From NCBI GenBank assembly GCA_016927895.1, contig JAFGLT010000083.1, positions 1-48,195 of the forward strand: a stretch of 48,195 nucleotides of DNA, in the 5' to 3' direction. The stretch comes from Candidatus Bathyarchaeota archaeon. Lineage in GTDB: Archaea > Thermoproteota > Bathyarchaeia > Bathyarchaeales > Bathycorpusculaceae. Position 1 is the stretch's first letter. Each line of letters opens with the position of its first letter. Made by a program: the position numbers and the translations under genes. Shown here in pieces: positions 48,180-48,195 of the stretch. The notes beneath the pieces were generated by a model. That model was not told the DNA's origin. It did not search any database and saw only the letters and a program-made list of their open reading frames with translations.

Positions 48180-48195
48180 TTTGCCAACGTATTCC

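Overview
The window is archaeal chromosome. SecY, ribosomal protein L15, a DUF106/EMC3-like protein, cytidylate kinase, an ATP-dependent DNA ligase, archaeal CobY/CobT/CobZ-type cobamide enzymes and a tetraether-lipid-synthase-like radical SAM protein all have archaeal character. Promoters show TATA boxes and many genes are leaderless or nearly so. The gene set would fit a Bathyarchaeia/MCG-like member of the TACK group, but that placement is inference. No rRNA, CRISPR array or intact insertion sequence was seen.

Left part (1-9.5 kb). A radical SAM gene runs off the left edge. It is followed by a cobY-cobS pair on the minus strand, then a plus-strand run of sugar-nucleotide epimerase, UbiA prenyltransferase and Tes-like radical SAM protein that looks like a membrane-lipid module. 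Two glycosyltransferases and a DUF1616 protein follow, then a cysteine-bearing Rossmann-like protein and a PgpA-family phosphatase best read as CobZ.

Cobamide operon (9.5-16.2 kb). btuF-btuC-btuD, a Dph6-like ATP-pyrophosphatase, cobT, cobS and cobY are tightly packed on the plus strand. With the divergent cobZ this would import a corrinoid and build the lower nucleotide loop. No corrin-ring synthesis gene is present. cobS and cobY therefore occur twice in 16 kb.

Middle (16.2-34.6 kb). This holds a REC-PAS-PAS-PAS histidine kinase, several small unknown genes and a three-gene unit (winged-helix regulator, membrane protein, secreted protein) carrying two copies of a palindromic site. A phosphodiesterase and a PQQ propeller protein follow. 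Next is tRNA-Cys(GCA) with two degenerate copies of its 3' end lying 0.7 and 2.1 kb away, which looks like stepwise integration of very small elements. Then come amtB (preceded by an unusual G+T-rich tract), an E1-like enzyme, DNA ligase, a TPR protein, an ECF S component, a HypE-like protein and two tandem paralogous GT2 enzymes.

Right part (34.7-48.2 kb). A radical SAM/SPASM protein and a processive GT2 unit precede the conserved core cmk, DUF106, secY, rpl15. Between secY and DUF106, where many archaea have adk, there is a 2.2-kb block of small unusual genes: a 65-aa protein, two Cys-rich micro-ORFs, a Lys-rich 11-mer-repeat protein and a wHTH-nuclease-like protein. The right end has two secreted proteins and a tyrosine recombinase. 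Its reading frame runs through an antisense tRNA-Val(GAC) 3' half and is interrupted upstream by a one-base frameshift. The last gene is unknown and may continue past the edge.
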